Source: Neobacillus driksii
GTDB lineage: Bacteria > Bacillota > Bacilli > Bacillales > Cytobacillaceae
Direction: 5' to 3'
Assembly (NCBI RefSeq): GCF_013409995.1
Contig: NZ_JACCBX010000022.1
Span: 1-53,873, forward strand
Length of the DNA stretch: 53,873 nucleotides
The notes under the pieces are model-generated. The model made no database searches. It saw nothing but the letters and a program-made list of their open reading frames with translations, and had not been told where the DNA came from. Made by a program: the position numbers and the translations under genes. Each line of letters begins with the position of its first letter. Positions within the stretch are counted from its first letter, which is position 1. Below, in pieces: positions 34,406 to 43,125 of the stretch.

Positions 34406-34714
34406 ATGGCAAAACAAAAGATTCGTATCCGTTTAAAAGCTTATGATCACAGAATTCTTGATCAGTCTGCAGAAAAAATCGTAGAAACAGCAAAGCGTTC
34501 AGGTGCAGCCGTTTCTGGTCCGATTCCACTACCGACTGAAAAGTCAATCTACACGATTCTTCGTGCGGTGCATAAGTACAAAGATTCTCGTGAACAGTTC
34601 GAAATGAGAACACATAAGCGTCTAATCGACATCGTTAACCCAACTCCACAAACGGTTGATGCGTTAATGCGTTTAGACTTACCATCTGGTGTTGATATCG
34701 AAATTAAACTTTAG
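34406..34714 (+). CDS. rpsJ: 30S ribosomal protein S10
   Basis: S10 is part of the 30S head and, as NusE, pairs with NusB in antitermination. The 102-residue length and the signature HKYKDSREQFEMRTHKRLIDI (about 53-73) are standard. It starts behind aaaggaggg and is the first gene of the S10-spc-alpha cluster, after a ~130-nt leader with two promoters. Confidence 0.98.
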   Translation: MAKQKIRIRLKAYDHRILDQSAEKIVETAKRSGAAVSGPIPLPTEKSIYTILRAVHKYKDSREQFEMRTHKRLIDIVNPTPQTVDALMRLDLPSGVDIEIKL

Positions 34715-34753
34715 TAAAAATAAATAACCAAAACTGTAGGAGGTGTGACTTAA

Positions 34754-35380
34754 ATGACCAAAGGAATCTTAGGAAGAAAGATTGGTATGACTCAAGTATT
34801 TGCAGAAAACGGCAACTTAATTCCAGTTACTGTAGTAGAAGCTGCTCAAAACGTAGTTCTTCAAAAGAAATCGGTTGAAAGCGACGGTTACGAAGCTGTT
34901 CAAGTAGGTTTTGAAGATAAGCGTGAAAAGTTAGCTAACAAGCCAGAAAAAGGACATGTTGCTAAAGCAAACACTAATCCTAAGCGCTTCGTTCGCGAAT
35001 TCCGCGGAGTGGACGTGACAGGATATGAAGTTGGTCAAGAAGTCAAAGTTGATATTTTCGCTGCTGGCGATGTAGTAGATGTAACAGGAATCTCAAAGGG
35101 TAAAGGTTTCCAAGGCGTAATCAAGCGTCACGGACAATCACGCGGCCCAATGGCTCACGGTTCACGTTATCACCGTCGTCCAGGTTCAATGGGACCTGTT
35201 GCTCCAAACCGTGTATTCAAAGGTAAATTATTACCAGGACGTATGGGTGGAGAACAAATTACTGTTCAAAATCTTGAAATTGTTAAGGTAGATGTTGAAC
35301 GTAACTTACTATTAATCAAAGGTAACGTTCCAGGACCTAAAAAAGCATTATTAAAGATTAAAAGTGCGGTAAAAGCGTAA
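34754..35380 (+). CDS. rplC: 50S ribosomal protein L3
   Basis: L3 binds domain VI of 23S rRNA and sends a long loop toward the peptidyl-transferase centre. The loop region GHGSRYHRRPGSMGP-like (MAHGSRYHRRPGSMG, about 135-149) is clear. The 208-residue length is standard. It starts 39 bases after rpsJ behind taggaggtg. Confidence 0.98.
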   Translation: MTKGILGRKIGMTQVFAENGNLIPVTVVEAAQNVVLQKKSVESDGYEAVQVGFEDKREKLANKPEKGHVAKANTNPKRFVREFRGVDVTGYEVGQEVKVDIFAAGDVVDVTGISKGKGFQGVIKRHGQSRGPMAHGSRYHRRPGSMGPVAPNRVFKGKLLPGRMGGEQITVQNLEIVKVDVERNLLLIKGNVPGPKKALLKIKSAVKA

Positions 35381-35409
35381 TATCTTCATAAGAAAGGAGG
35401 AGCAAAAGA

Positions 35410-36033
35410 ATGCCTAAAGTTTCATTATTTAACCAAAACGGATCACAAGTTGGTGAAATCGAACTTAATGAATCAGTATTTGGTATCGAGCCTAACCAAC
35501 ACGTATTATTCGAAGCGATTGTTATGCAAAGAGCTTCTTTACGTCAAGGAACTCATAAAGTAAAAGTTCGTTCTGAGGTACGCGGTGGTGGACGTAAACC
35601 ATGGCGTCAAAAAGGAACTGGTCGTGCTCGTCAAGGGTCTATCCGTTCTCCACAATGGCGCGGAGGTGGTACTGTATTCGGTCCTACACCACGCAGCTAC
35701 AGCTACAAATTACCTAAAAAGGTACGTCGCTTAGCGATTAAATCTGCACTATCTTCTAAAGTGTTAGAAGAGAATGTACTAGTATTAGAAAGCCTTGCTT
35801 TCGATGCTCCAAAAACAAAAGATTTCAAAACAGTATTAGGTGGTCTTTCTGTTGAGAAGAAAGCACTTATCGTTACTGCTGACCTTGATGAAAATGTAGC
35901 ACTTTCTGCTCGTAACATTCCTGGTGTAACAGTTGTAACTGCTGACGGAATCAATGTTCTTGATGTAGTAAATCATGATAAATTAATCATGACGAAAGCT
36001 GCAGTTGAAAAAGTAGAGGAGGTGCTTGCATAA
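35410..36033 (+). CDS. rplD: 50S ribosomal protein L4
   Basis: L4 lines the exit tunnel; the extended arm GGRKPWRQKGTGRARQGS (about 61-78) is the tunnel loop where macrolide-resistance changes arise, and it reads as wild type. In E. coli L4 represses the S10 operon; that mechanism is not assumed here. The 207-residue length is standard. Its stop overlaps the rplW start by one base. Confidence 0.98.
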   Translation: MPKVSLFNQNGSQVGEIELNESVFGIEPNQHVLFEAIVMQRASLRQGTHKVKVRSEVRGGGRKPWRQKGTGRARQGSIRSPQWRGGGTVFGPTPRSYSYKLPKKVRRLAIKSALSSKVLEENVLVLESLAFDAPKTKDFKTVLGGLSVEKKALIVTADLDENVALSARNIPGVTVVTADGINVLDVVNHDKLIMTKAAVEKVEEVLA

Positions 36034-36317
36034 TGGATGCACGCGATATCATTAAGCGCCCCGTTATCACTGAACGTTCTACTGACCTAATGGCTGAAAA
36101 GAAATATACGTTTGAAGTTGATGTGAGAGCTAACAAAACTCAAGTTAAAGATGCAATCGTTGAAATCTTTGGCGTAAAAGTTGAAAAAGTTAACATCATG
36201 AACTATAAAGGTAAATTCAAGCGCATGGGTAAATTCGGTGGTTACACAAACAAACGTCGTAAAGCAATTGTAAAACTAACTGCTGATAGCAAAGAAATCG
36301 AATTCTTTGAAGCATAA
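36033..36317 (+). CDS. rplW: 50S ribosomal protein L23
   Basis: L23 sits at the tunnel exit and docks trigger factor and the signal-recognition particle. The 94-residue length and the motif KFKRMGKFGGYTNKRRKAIV (about 61-80) are typical. The start ATG shares a base with the rplD stop, and its ribosome-binding site gaggaggtg lies inside rplD. Confidence 0.98.
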   Translation: MDARDIIKRPVITERSTDLMAEKKYTFEVDVRANKTQVKDAIVEIFGVKVEKVNIMNYKGKFKRMGKFGGYTNKRRKAIVKLTADSKEIEFFEA

Positions 36318-36347
36318 TAAAAACTAACAAGAAGAGGAGGGAATAAA

Positions 36348-37178
36348 ATGGCGATTAAAAAGTACAAACCTACCTCTAATGGTCGTCGCGGTATGACAGT
36401 TTCTGATTTCGCAGAAATCACAACTAGCACACCAGAAAAATCTCTATTAGCACCTTTAAAGAGAAAAGGCGGCCGTAATAACCAAGGTAAGTTAACTGTT
36501 CGTCATCAAGGTGGCGGCCATAAGCGTTCATACCGTATCATTGATTTCAAGCGTAACAAAGATGGCATTCCTGGACGCGTTGCCACTATCGAGTACGATC
36601 CAAACCGTTCCGCAAATATTGCATTAATCAACTATGTAGATGGTGAAAAGCGTTATATCCTAGCTCCTAAAAACCTAGTAGTAGGTATGGAAGTTATGTC
36701 TGGCCCTGAGGCAGATATTAAAGTAGGTAATGCATTACCATTAGCAAACATTCCTGTTGGTACAGTAGTACACAACATTGAGTTAAAACCAGGTAAGGGT
36801 GGCCAATTAGTACGTTCTGCTGGTACATCTGCACAGGTTTTAGGTAAAGAAGGAAAATACGTACTTGTACGTTTAAATTCTGGTGAGGTTCGTATGATTC
36901 TTTCTGAGTGCCGCGCAACAATCGGTCAAGTAGGAAATGAGCAGCACGAACTTATCAACATTGGTAAAGCAGGACGCTCACGCTGGTTAGGTAAACGCCC
37001 AACAGTTCGTGGATCTGTTATGAACCCTAACGATCACCCACACGGTGGTGGTGAAGGACGTTCACCAATCGGACGTAAATCACCAATGTCTCCATGGGGT
37101 AAACCAACTCTTGGATTCAAAACTCGTAAGAAAAAGAATAAATCCGATAAGTTTATCGTACGTCGTCGTAAAAAATAA
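36348..37178 (+). CDS. rplB: 50S ribosomal protein L2
   Basis: L2 is near the peptidyl-transferase centre and needed for subunit association. The conserved C-terminal block MNPNDHPHGGGEGR (about 225-238, with the key His) is intact. The 276-residue length is standard. It starts 30 bases after rplW behind agaggaggg. Confidence 0.98.
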   Translation: MAIKKYKPTSNGRRGMTVSDFAEITTSTPEKSLLAPLKRKGGRNNQGKLTVRHQGGGHKRSYRIIDFKRNKDGIPGRVATIEYDPNRSANIALINYVDGEKRYILAPKNLVVGMEVMSGPEADIKVGNALPLANIPVGTVVHNIELKPGKGGQLVRSAGTSAQVLGKEGKYVLVRLNSGEVRMILSECRATIGQVGNEQHELINIGKAGRSRWLGKRPTVRGSVMNPNDHPHGGGEGRSPIGRKSPMSPWGKPTLGFKTRKKKNKSDKFIVRRRKK

Positions 37179-37238
37179 CGGGATTGAACTACGGTTCAAA
37201 GATAGAGCCGTAGAACAATCACGAAGGGAGGTTCATCC

Positions 37239-37517
37239 ATGGGTCGCAGCCTTAAAAAAGGACCATTTGTTGATGATCATTTAATGGTTAAGATCGAAAA
37301 GTTAAATGAAACTGAAGGTAAGCAAGTTGTAAAAACTTGGTCACGTCGTTCTACGATCTTCCCACAATTTATTGGCCACACAATCGCTGTTTATGATGGT
37401 CGCAAACATGTGCCTGTATATGTTACTGAAGACATGGTAGGACACAAGCTTGGAGAATTTGCTCCAACACGTGCTTACAAAGGCCATGGTAATGATGATA
37501 AGAAAACCAGACGTTAA
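37239..37517 (+). CDS. rpsS: 30S ribosomal protein S19
   Basis: S19 forms the head-top heterodimer with S13. RSLKKGPFVDDHL at the N-terminus and the C-terminal HKLGEFAPTRAYKGH are diagnostic. The 92-residue length is standard. A 6-bp hairpin (ctacgg / ccgtag) occupies the 60-base gap after rplB, just before gaagggagg. Confidence 0.98.
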   Translation: MGRSLKKGPFVDDHLMVKIEKLNETEGKQVVKTWSRRSTIFPQFIGHTIAVYDGRKHVPVYVTEDMVGHKLGEFAPTRAYKGHGNDDKKTRR

Positions 37518-37534
37518 GAGAGGAGGGCATCCAA

Positions 37535-37876
37535 ATGCAAGCTAAAGCTGTTGCAAGAACAGTTCGTATTGCTCCTCGTAAAGCACGTTTAGTCGTAGAT
37601 TTAATTCGAGGAAAGCAAGTTGGTGAAGCGGTGTCGATTTTAAATCACACTCCAAAGTTTGCTTCTCCAATCGTTGAAAAAGTATTGAAATCCGCTATGG
37701 CAAATGCCGAGCACAATTATGAAATGGACGTTAATAGCTTGGTAGTAACACAAGCTTTTGTAGACGAAGGACCAACATTGAAACGTTTCCGTCCTCGCGC
37801 AATGGGCCGTGCAAGCCAGATCAACAAACGCACTAGCCACATCACAATCGTTCTATCAGAAAAGAAGGAGGGATAA
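37535..37876 (+). CDS. rplV: 50S ribosomal protein L22
   Basis: L22 extends a beta-hairpin into the exit tunnel opposite L4; the tip segment GPTLKRFRPRAMGRAS (about 83-98) is wild type. The length of 113 residues is standard. It follows rpsS by 17 bases behind agaggaggg and precedes rpsC by three. Confidence 0.98.
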   Translation: MQAKAVARTVRIAPRKARLVVDLIRGKQVGEAVSILNHTPKFASPIVEKVLKSAMANAEHNYEMDVNSLVVTQAFVDEGPTLKRFRPRAMGRASQINKRTSHITIVLSEKKEG

Positions 37877-37879
37877 CCT

Positions 37880-38536
37880 GTGGGTCAAAAAGTAAATCCA
37901 GTCGGTTTGCGTATCGGAATCATCAAAGATTGGGAATCTAAATGGTACGCTGGTAAAGACTTCGCTGATCTTTTACACGAAGACCTTAAAATTCGTGAGT
38001 ACATCACGAAGCGTTTGAAGGATGCTTCTGTTTCTAAAGTTGAAATCGAACGTGCGGCAAACCGTGTGAATGTAACAGTTCATACTGCTAAGCCTGGTAT
38101 GGTTATCGGTAAAGGCGGTACTGAAGTTGAAGCACTTCGTAAAGCTCTAAATCAATTAACTGGCAAACGTGTTCACATCAACATTCTTGAAATCAAGAGA
38201 GCTGACCTTGATGCGAAACTAGTTGCTGAAAATATTGCTCGTCAATTAGAAAATCGTGTATCTTTCCGTCGTGCACAAAAGCAATCAATTCAACGTGCTA
38301 TGCGTGCAGGCGCTAAGGGTATTAAGACAATGGTATCAGGTCGTCTTGGCGGCGCAGATATTGCTCGTTCAGAACAATATAGCGAAGGAACTGTTCCACT
38401 TCATACACTTCGCGCTGATATCGACTATGCTCATGCTGAAGCTGATACCACTTATGGTAAGCTTGGCGTAAAAGTATGGATCTATAAGGGAGAAGTCCTT
38501 CCTACTAAGAAGAAATCTGCGGAAGGAGGCAAATAA
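37880..38536 (+). CDS. rpsC: 30S ribosomal protein S3
   Basis: S3 lies at the mRNA entry channel. It has an N-terminal KH domain with the GKGG loop (about 78-81, VIGKGGTEVE) and a C-terminal domain. The 218-residue length is standard. GTG start at 37880, behind gaaggaggg in the end of rplV. Confidence 0.98.
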   Translation: MGQKVNPVGLRIGIIKDWESKWYAGKDFADLLHEDLKIREYITKRLKDASVSKVEIERAANRVNVTVHTAKPGMVIGKGGTEVEALRKALNQLTGKRVHINILEIKRADLDAKLVAENIARQLENRVSFRRAQKQSIQRAMRAGAKGIKTMVSGRLGGADIARSEQYSEGTVPLHTLRADIDYAHAEADTTYGKLGVKVWIYKGEVLPTKKKSAEGGK

Positions 38537-38537
38537 T

Positions 38538-38972
38538 ATGTTATTGCCAAAACGCGTTAAATATCGCCGTCAACACCGTGGGAAAATGCGTGGTAACGCT
38601 AAAGGTGGCACTGAAGTAACATTCGGTGAATTCGGCCTACAAGCAACTGAAGCTTCTTGGATCACTAATCGCCAAATCGAAGCCGCACGTATTGCAATGA
38701 CTCGTTACATGAAACGTGGCGGTAAAGTTTGGATTAAAATCTTCCCTCACAAGCCTTATACTGCAAAACCTCTAGAGGTGCGGATGGGTTCCGGTAAAGG
38801 GGCACCTGAAGGCTGGGTAGCTGTTGTTAAGCCTGGTAAAGTAATGTTTGAAATTGCTGGTGTTTCTGAAGAAGTAGCACGTGAAGCACTTCGTCTTGCT
38901 ATGCACAAACTTCCTGTTAAATGTAAGTTTGTAAAACGTGAAGAAATTGGTGGTGAATCAAATGAGAGCTAA
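38538..38972 (+). CDS. rplP: 50S ribosomal protein L16
   Basis: L16 contacts A-site tRNA and organises the 50S active site. The N-terminus MLLPKRVKYRRQHRG and the KPYTAKPLEVRMGSGKGAPEGWVA block (about 72-95) are diagnostic. The 144-residue length is standard. It starts one base after rpsC and overlaps rpmC by 11 bases. Confidence 0.98.
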   Translation: MLLPKRVKYRRQHRGKMRGNAKGGTEVTFGEFGLQATEASWITNRQIEAARIAMTRYMKRGGKVWIKIFPHKPYTAKPLEVRMGSGKGAPEGWVAVVKPGKVMFEIAGVSEEVAREALRLAMHKLPVKCKFVKREEIGGESNES

Positions 38973-39162
38973 TGAAATTAAAGACCTTACCACTGCCGAA
39001 ATTGAACAAAAAGTTAAATCTTTAAAAGAAGAGCTTTTCAACCTTCGCTTCCAATTAGCGACTGGACAACTTGAAAATACAGCTCGCATTCGTGAAGTAC
39101 GCAAAGCGATTGCTCGCATGAAAACTGTGATTCGTGAAAGAGAAATCAGCGTTAACAAGTAA
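38962..39162 (+). CDS. rpmC: 50S ribosomal protein L29
   Basis: L29 is a small helical-hairpin protein beside L23 at the tunnel exit. I start at ATG 38962 (MRANEIKDLT, 66 aa), which overlaps rplP and follows ttggtggtg; the longer frame from 38938 has no support. The sequence SLKEELFNLRFQLATGQLEN is typical. Confidence 0.97.
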   Translation: MRANEIKDLTTAEIEQKVKSLKEELFNLRFQLATGQLENTARIREVRKAIARMKTVIREREISVNK

Positions 39163-39184
39163 TATTTGAGAGGAGGTTCACAGA

Positions 39185-39448
39185 ATGAGTGAACGTAATC
39201 AGCGCAAAGTTTACACTGGACGCGTGGTTTCTGACAAAATGGATAAAACCATTACTGTATTAGTCGAAACTTACAAAAAGCATCCTCTTTACGGTAAACG
39301 CGTTAAGTACTCTAAAAAGTTTAAAGCTCATGATGAGCAAAATGAAGCAAAAATCGGCGATATCGTACGTATCATGGAAACTCGTCCGCTTTCAGCTACT
39401 AAACGCTTCCGTTTAGTTGAAGTTACAGAAAAAGCAGTTATTATTTAA
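39185..39448 (+). CDS. rpsQ: 30S ribosomal protein S17
   Basis: S17 is an OB-fold primary 16S rRNA binder. KVYTGRVVSDKMDKTITVLVE (about 8-28) and the GDIVRIMETRPLSATKRFRL block are diagnostic. The 87-residue length is standard. It starts behind gagaggagg, 22 bases after rpmC. Confidence 0.98.
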   Translation: MSERNQRKVYTGRVVSDKMDKTITVLVETYKKHPLYGKRVKYSKKFKAHDEQNEAKIGDIVRIMETRPLSATKRFRLVEVTEKAVII

Positions 39449-39489
39449 TTGTTCGGATTAATGCTCTATTCCGAAGGGAGGTTACACAC

Positions 39490-39858
39490 ATGATTCAACA
39501 AGAATCACGTTTAAAAGTTGCTGATAACTCTGGTGCTCGTGAGGTACTTACCATTAAAGTTCTTGGTGGTTCTGGCCGTAAAACTGCGGGTATCGGTGAT
39601 GTTATCGTATGTACAGTGAAACAAGCAACACCTGGTGGCGTTGTTAAAAAGGGTGACGTTGTTAAAGCCGTTATCGTTCGTACGAAAAGCGGTGCTCGTC
39701 GACCTGATGGATCATACATTCGTTTCGATGAAAACGCATGTGTAATTATCAAGGATGATAAGAGCCCACGTGGAACTCGTATCTTCGGACCAGTTGCTCG
39801 TGAACTTCGCGATAACAACTTTATGAAAATCGTTTCCTTGGCTCCAGAAGTACTATAA
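39490..39858 (+). CDS. rplN: 50S ribosomal protein L14
   Basis: L14 forms intersubunit bridge B8 with 16S rRNA and is the site where the silencing factor RsfS binds. MIQQESRLKVADNSGAREV and the C-terminal RGTRIFGPVARELR are diagnostic. The 122-residue length is standard. The 41-base gap before it holds a 6-bp hairpin (ttcgga / tccgaa) whose 3' arm abuts the ribosome-binding site. Confidence 0.98.
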   Translation: MIQQESRLKVADNSGAREVLTIKVLGGSGRKTAGIGDVIVCTVKQATPGGVVKKGDVVKAVIVRTKSGARRPDGSYIRFDENACVIIKDDKSPRGTRIFGPVARELRDNNFMKIVSLAPEVL

Positions 39859-39893
39859 TTTAAATTCAATTGCCTTTAAGGAGGTGCTTACGA

Positions 39894-40202
39894 ATGCATG
39901 TTAAAAAGGGTGACAAAGTAAGAGTTATCTCCGGTAAGGATAAAGGCAAAACAGGAGTAATCCTAGCAGCCTATCCTAAAGATAGCCGTGTACTAGTAGA
40001 AGGTGTTAACATCGTGAAAAAACACGCTAAACCTTCTCAAGTGAATCCACAAGGCGGAATTTTGAGCTTTGAGGCACCAATTCATGTATCAAACGTTATG
40101 CCTATCGACCCTAAATCTGGTAACCCAACTCGTGTAGGTTACTCAACGGTTGATGGTAAAAAAGTACGCGTAGCAAAATCCGGTGAAGTATTAGATAAAT
40201 AG
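39894..40202 (+). CDS. rplX: 50S ribosomal protein L24
   Basis: L24 initiates 50S assembly and carries an N-terminal KOW motif (KKGDKVRVISGKDKGKTG, about 4-21). I start at ATG 39894 (MHVKKGDK, 102 aa), behind aaggaggtg; eight upstream codons in the same open frame lack support. Confidence 0.97.
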   Translation: MHVKKGDKVRVISGKDKGKTGVILAAYPKDSRVLVEGVNIVKKHAKPSQVNPQGGILSFEAPIHVSNVMPIDPKSGNPTRVGYSTVDGKKVRVAKSGEVLDK

Positions 40203-40230
40203 TCTAAATTTTAGAAGGGAGGTACAATAA

Positions 40231-40770
40231 GTGAACCGCCTAAAAGAAAAATTTGTAAAAGAAGTTACTCCTGCTCTTATGAGCAAGTTCAACTATAAAT
40301 CAGTAATGCAAGTTCCTCAACTTGATAAAATTGTTATTAACATGGGTGTTGGTGACGCAGTAGCAAATGCTAAAGCTTTAGACAATGCTGTTGAAGAACT
40401 AGCTACTATTACAGGACAAAAGCCTGTAGTAACTCGTGCTAAGAAATCAATCGCTGGCTTCCGTCTTCGTGAAGGTATGCCAATTGGTGCAAAAGTTACA
40501 CTTCGCGGTGAGCGTATGTACGAATTCTTGGATAAATTAGTTGCTGTTTCTTTACCTCGTGTTCGTGACTTCCGTGGTGTTTCTAAGAAATCATTCGATG
40601 GTCGCGGTAACTATACTTTGGGTGTTAAAGAACAATTAATCTTTCCTGAAATTGATTACGATAAAGTAAGCAAAGTTCGTGGTATGGATATCGTTATCGT
40701 AACGACAGCTAACACTGATGAAGAAGCACGTGAACTGTTAACTCAATTTGGAATGCCATTCCAAAAGTAA
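40231..40770 (+). CDS. rplE: 50S ribosomal protein L5
   Basis: L5 binds 5S rRNA and contacts P-site tRNA. Motifs LDKIVINMGVGDA (about 30-42) and TRAKKSIAGFRLREGMPIG (about 69-87) are diagnostic. The 179-residue length is standard. GTG start behind gaagggagg. Confidence 0.98.
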   Translation: MNRLKEKFVKEVTPALMSKFNYKSVMQVPQLDKIVINMGVGDAVANAKALDNAVEELATITGQKPVVTRAKKSIAGFRLREGMPIGAKVTLRGERMYEFLDKLVAVSLPRVRDFRGVSKKSFDGRGNYTLGVKEQLIFPEIDYDKVSKVRGMDIVIVTTANTDEEARELLTQFGMPFQK

Positions 40771-40794
40771 TCGTTAAATAATGGAGGCGAAAAC

Positions 40795-40980
40795 GTGGCT
40801 AAAAAGTCAATGATTGCGAAACAAAAGCGCACGCCTAAATATGCAGTACAAGAGTATACACGCTGCGAACGTTGTGGCCGTCCACACTCTGTATACCGTA
40901 AATTTAAGCTTTGTCGTATTTGTTTCCGCGAATTAGCGTACAAAGGACAAATTCCTGGTGTTAAAAAAGCTAGCTGGTAA
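40795..40980 (+). CDS. rpsN: 30S ribosomal protein S14, zinc-binding type (type Z)
   Basis: This 61-residue S14 has the four-cysteine zinc site C24, C27, C40 and C43 (CERCGRPHSVYRKFKLCRIC). That is the essential housekeeping form in Bacillus, as opposed to the longer zinc-independent paralogue induced by zinc starvation. GTG start behind atggaggcg. Confidence 0.97.
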   Translation: MAKKSMIAKQKRTPKYAVQEYTRCERCGRPHSVYRKFKLCRICFRELAYKGQIPGVKKASW

Positions 40981-41009
40981 AACCCAATTCTGGGAAGGAG
41001 GTAAAAATA

Positions 41010-41408
41010 ATGGTCATGACAGATCCGATTGCTGATTTGCTTACTCGCATTCGTAATGCGAATATGGTGCGTCACGAAAAGTTAGAAGTGCCTGCTTCTA
41101 ATATTAAAAAAGAAATCGCTGAGATCTTAAAGCGCGAAGGTTTCGTTCGTGATGTCGAATTTATCGAAGACAATAAACAAGGTATCATCCGTATCTTCTT
41201 AAAGTACGGTTCAAATAACGAACGTGTTATTACTGGTCTTAAGCGCATAAGCAAGCCTGGACTTAGAGTTTATGCAAAATCAACTGAGGTGCCACGTGTC
41301 CTTAACGGTCTTGGTATCGCTCTAGTATCAACATCAAATGGTGTTATAACTGATAAAGAAGCTCGTGCTAAACAAATTGGCGGAGAAGTATTAGCTTACG
41401 TTTGGTAA
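41010..41408 (+). CDS. rpsH: 30S ribosomal protein S8
   Basis: S8 is a central-domain 16S rRNA binder; in E. coli it also represses the spc operon. MTDPIADLLTRIRNA at the N-terminus and C-terminal GLGIALVSTSNGVITDKEAR are diagnostic. The length is 132 aa with M1; M3 is a possible alternative start, but ggaggt spacing favours 41010. Confidence 0.97.
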   Translation: MVMTDPIADLLTRIRNANMVRHEKLEVPASNIKKEIAEILKREGFVRDVEFIEDNKQGIIRIFLKYGSNNERVITGLKRISKPGLRVYAKSTEVPRVLNGLGIALVSTSNGVITDKEARAKQIGGEVLAYVW

Positions 41409-41439
41409 TATAGTTTCTGAATGAATGGAGGTGCACTAA

Positions 41440-41976
41440 ATGTCTCGCGTAGGAAAAAAACCTATTGAAATCCCTGCAGGAGTTACGGTTACTTTAAATA
41501 ATAGTACCGTTACTGTTAAAGGACCAAAAGGCGAACTTACTCGCTCTTTTAATCCAGATATCGAAATTAATGTTGAAGAAAACCTTATTACAATCACTCG
41601 TCCATCTGACGTGAAAGAACACCGCGCATTGCACGGAACTACTCGTGCGGTAATCGCGAACATGGTTGAAGGTGTTTCCAAAGGCTTCGAAAGAAGATTA
41701 GAATTAATCGGGGTTGGATACCGTGCTCAAAAGCAAGGTAACAAGCTTGTATTAAACGTTGGATATTCTCATCCAGTTGAAATTGAACCAGAAACTGGTC
41801 TTGAAATCGAAGTGCCTGCTAATACAAAGATTACTATTAAAGGTACTGACAAAGAACGTGTTGGTGCATTAGCAGCCAATATTCGTCAAGTTCGTCCTCC
41901 AGAGCCTTATAAAGGTAAAGGAATTCGTTACGAAGGCGAATTTGTTCGTCGTAAAGAAGGTAAAACTGGTAAGTAA
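41440..41976 (+). CDS. rplF: 50S ribosomal protein L6
   Basis: L6 binds the sarcin-ricin loop region. Two related alpha-beta domains are present, and the C-terminal signature PEPYKGKGIRYEGEFVRRKEGK (about 154-175) is clear. The 178-residue length is standard. It starts behind atggaggtg. Confidence 0.98.
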   Translation: MSRVGKKPIEIPAGVTVTLNNSTVTVKGPKGELTRSFNPDIEINVEENLITITRPSDVKEHRALHGTTRAVIANMVEGVSKGFERRLELIGVGYRAQKQGNKLVLNVGYSHPVEIEPETGLEIEVPANTKITIKGTDKERVGALAANIRQVRPPEPYKGKGIRYEGEFVRRKEGKTGK

Positions 41977-42008
41977 TGCCGCATAGGTAAACGAAAGGAG
42001 TGACGTAA

Positions 42009-42371
42009 ATGATTACGAAGCTTGACAAAAATGCTAGTCGCAAGAAAAGACATGCTCGTGTTCGTGCGAAACTTAGCGGTACTGCTGCTCGACCACGTCT
42101 TAATGTGTTTCGTTCTAACAAGCATCTTTATGCTCAATTAATCGATGACATGAGTGGAACTACATTAGCAAGTGCTTCTACTATGGAAAAAGATCTTAAC
42201 CTTGAATCTACAAGTAATGTTGAAGCAGCTAAGTTGGTCGGAGAATTAGTCGCTAAACGTGCGGTAGAAAAAGGTATCACTGCTGTTGTCTTTGACCGTG
42301 GAGGATATCTTTATCATGGACGTATCCAAGCACTAGCTGATGCAGCCCGTGAAAACGGCTTACAATTTTAA
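42009..42371 (+). CDS. rplR: 50S ribosomal protein L18
   Basis: L18 binds 5S rRNA together with L5. A very basic N-terminal tail (KKRHARVRAKLSGTAARPRL, about 12-31) precedes the globular domain ending FDRGGYLYHGRIQALADAARENGL. The 120-residue length is standard. It starts behind gaaaggagtg. Confidence 0.98.
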   Translation: MITKLDKNASRKKRHARVRAKLSGTAARPRLNVFRSNKHLYAQLIDDMSGTTLASASTMEKDLNLESTSNVEAAKLVGELVAKRAVEKGITAVVFDRGGYLYHGRIQALADAARENGLQF

Positions 42372-42393
42372 TAGACAAAGGAGGGACACATAA

Positions 42394-42897
42394 ATGATAC
42401 GTCGTATTGATCCAAACAAACTTGAACTAGAAGAACGCGTTGTAACGGTTAACCGTGTAGCGAAAGTTGTTAAGGGTGGTCGTCGTTTTCGCTTCACTGC
42501 TCTAGTAGTAGTTGGAGATAAAAACGGTCATGTTGGTTTCGGTACTGGTAAAGCTCAAGAAGTACCAGATGCGATTCGTAAAGCAATCGAAGATGCGAAG
42601 AAGAACTTAATCGAATTGCCAATGGTTGGAACTACTGTTCCTCACCAAGTTATTGGACGTTTTGGTGCTGGTGAAATTCTTCTAAAGCCTGCTTCTGAAG
42701 GTACAGGAGTTATCGCTGGCGGTCCAGTCCGTGCTGTTCTAGAATTAGGCGGAGTAGGAGATATCCTTTCAAAATCTTTAGGAACTAACACTCCAATTAA
42801 TATGGTACGTGCAACGATCGATGGCTTAAAACAATTAAAACGTGCTGAAGACGTAGCCAAGTTACGTGGTAAATCAGTAGAAGAACTACTAGGGTAA
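42394..42897 (+). CDS. rpsE: 30S ribosomal protein S5
   Basis: S5 shapes the mRNA entry tunnel and affects fidelity. The N-terminal double-stranded RNA-binding fold (GGRRFRFTALVVVGDKNGHVGFG, about 28-50) includes the spectinomycin loop VAKVVKGG, which reads as wild type. The 167-residue length is standard. It starts behind aaaggaggg. Confidence 0.98.
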   Translation: MIRRIDPNKLELEERVVTVNRVAKVVKGGRRFRFTALVVVGDKNGHVGFGTGKAQEVPDAIRKAIEDAKKNLIELPMVGTTVPHQVIGRFGAGEILLKPASEGTGVIAGGPVRAVLELGGVGDILSKSLGTNTPINMVRATIDGLKQLKRAEDVAKLRGKSVEELLG

Positions 42898-42910
42898 GGA
42901 GGGAAATAAA

Positions 42911-43093
42911 ATGGCAAACAAACTATTAATTACCCTCAACCGCAGCGTAATTGGTCGTCCTGAAGACCAACGCGCGACAGTTACTGCTCTAGGTTTACGT
43001 AAATTAAATCAAACAGTTGAGCACCAAGATAATGCTGCAATCCGCGGTATGATTACAAAAGTTGCTCACCTTGTAACAGTAAAAGAACAATAA
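42911..43093 (+). CDS. rpmD: 50S ribosomal protein L30
   Basis: A 60-residue small L30 with the signature TLNRSVIGRPEDQRATVTALGLRKLNQTVEH-type core (about 8-38). It starts behind taaggaggg, 13 bases after rpsE. Confidence 0.97.
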   Translation: MANKLLITLNRSVIGRPEDQRATVTALGLRKLNQTVEHQDNAAIRGMITKVAHLVTVKEQ

Positions 43094-43125
43094 TTGATTG
43101 TTTTCTTTCATAAGGAGGTGCCAAT

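Noticed and set aside
34209..34613. A 134-codon minus-strand ORF over the S10 leader and rpsJ
   Set aside because: It overlaps two strong + strand promoters, a leader and rpsJ on the opposite strand; nothing supports translation.
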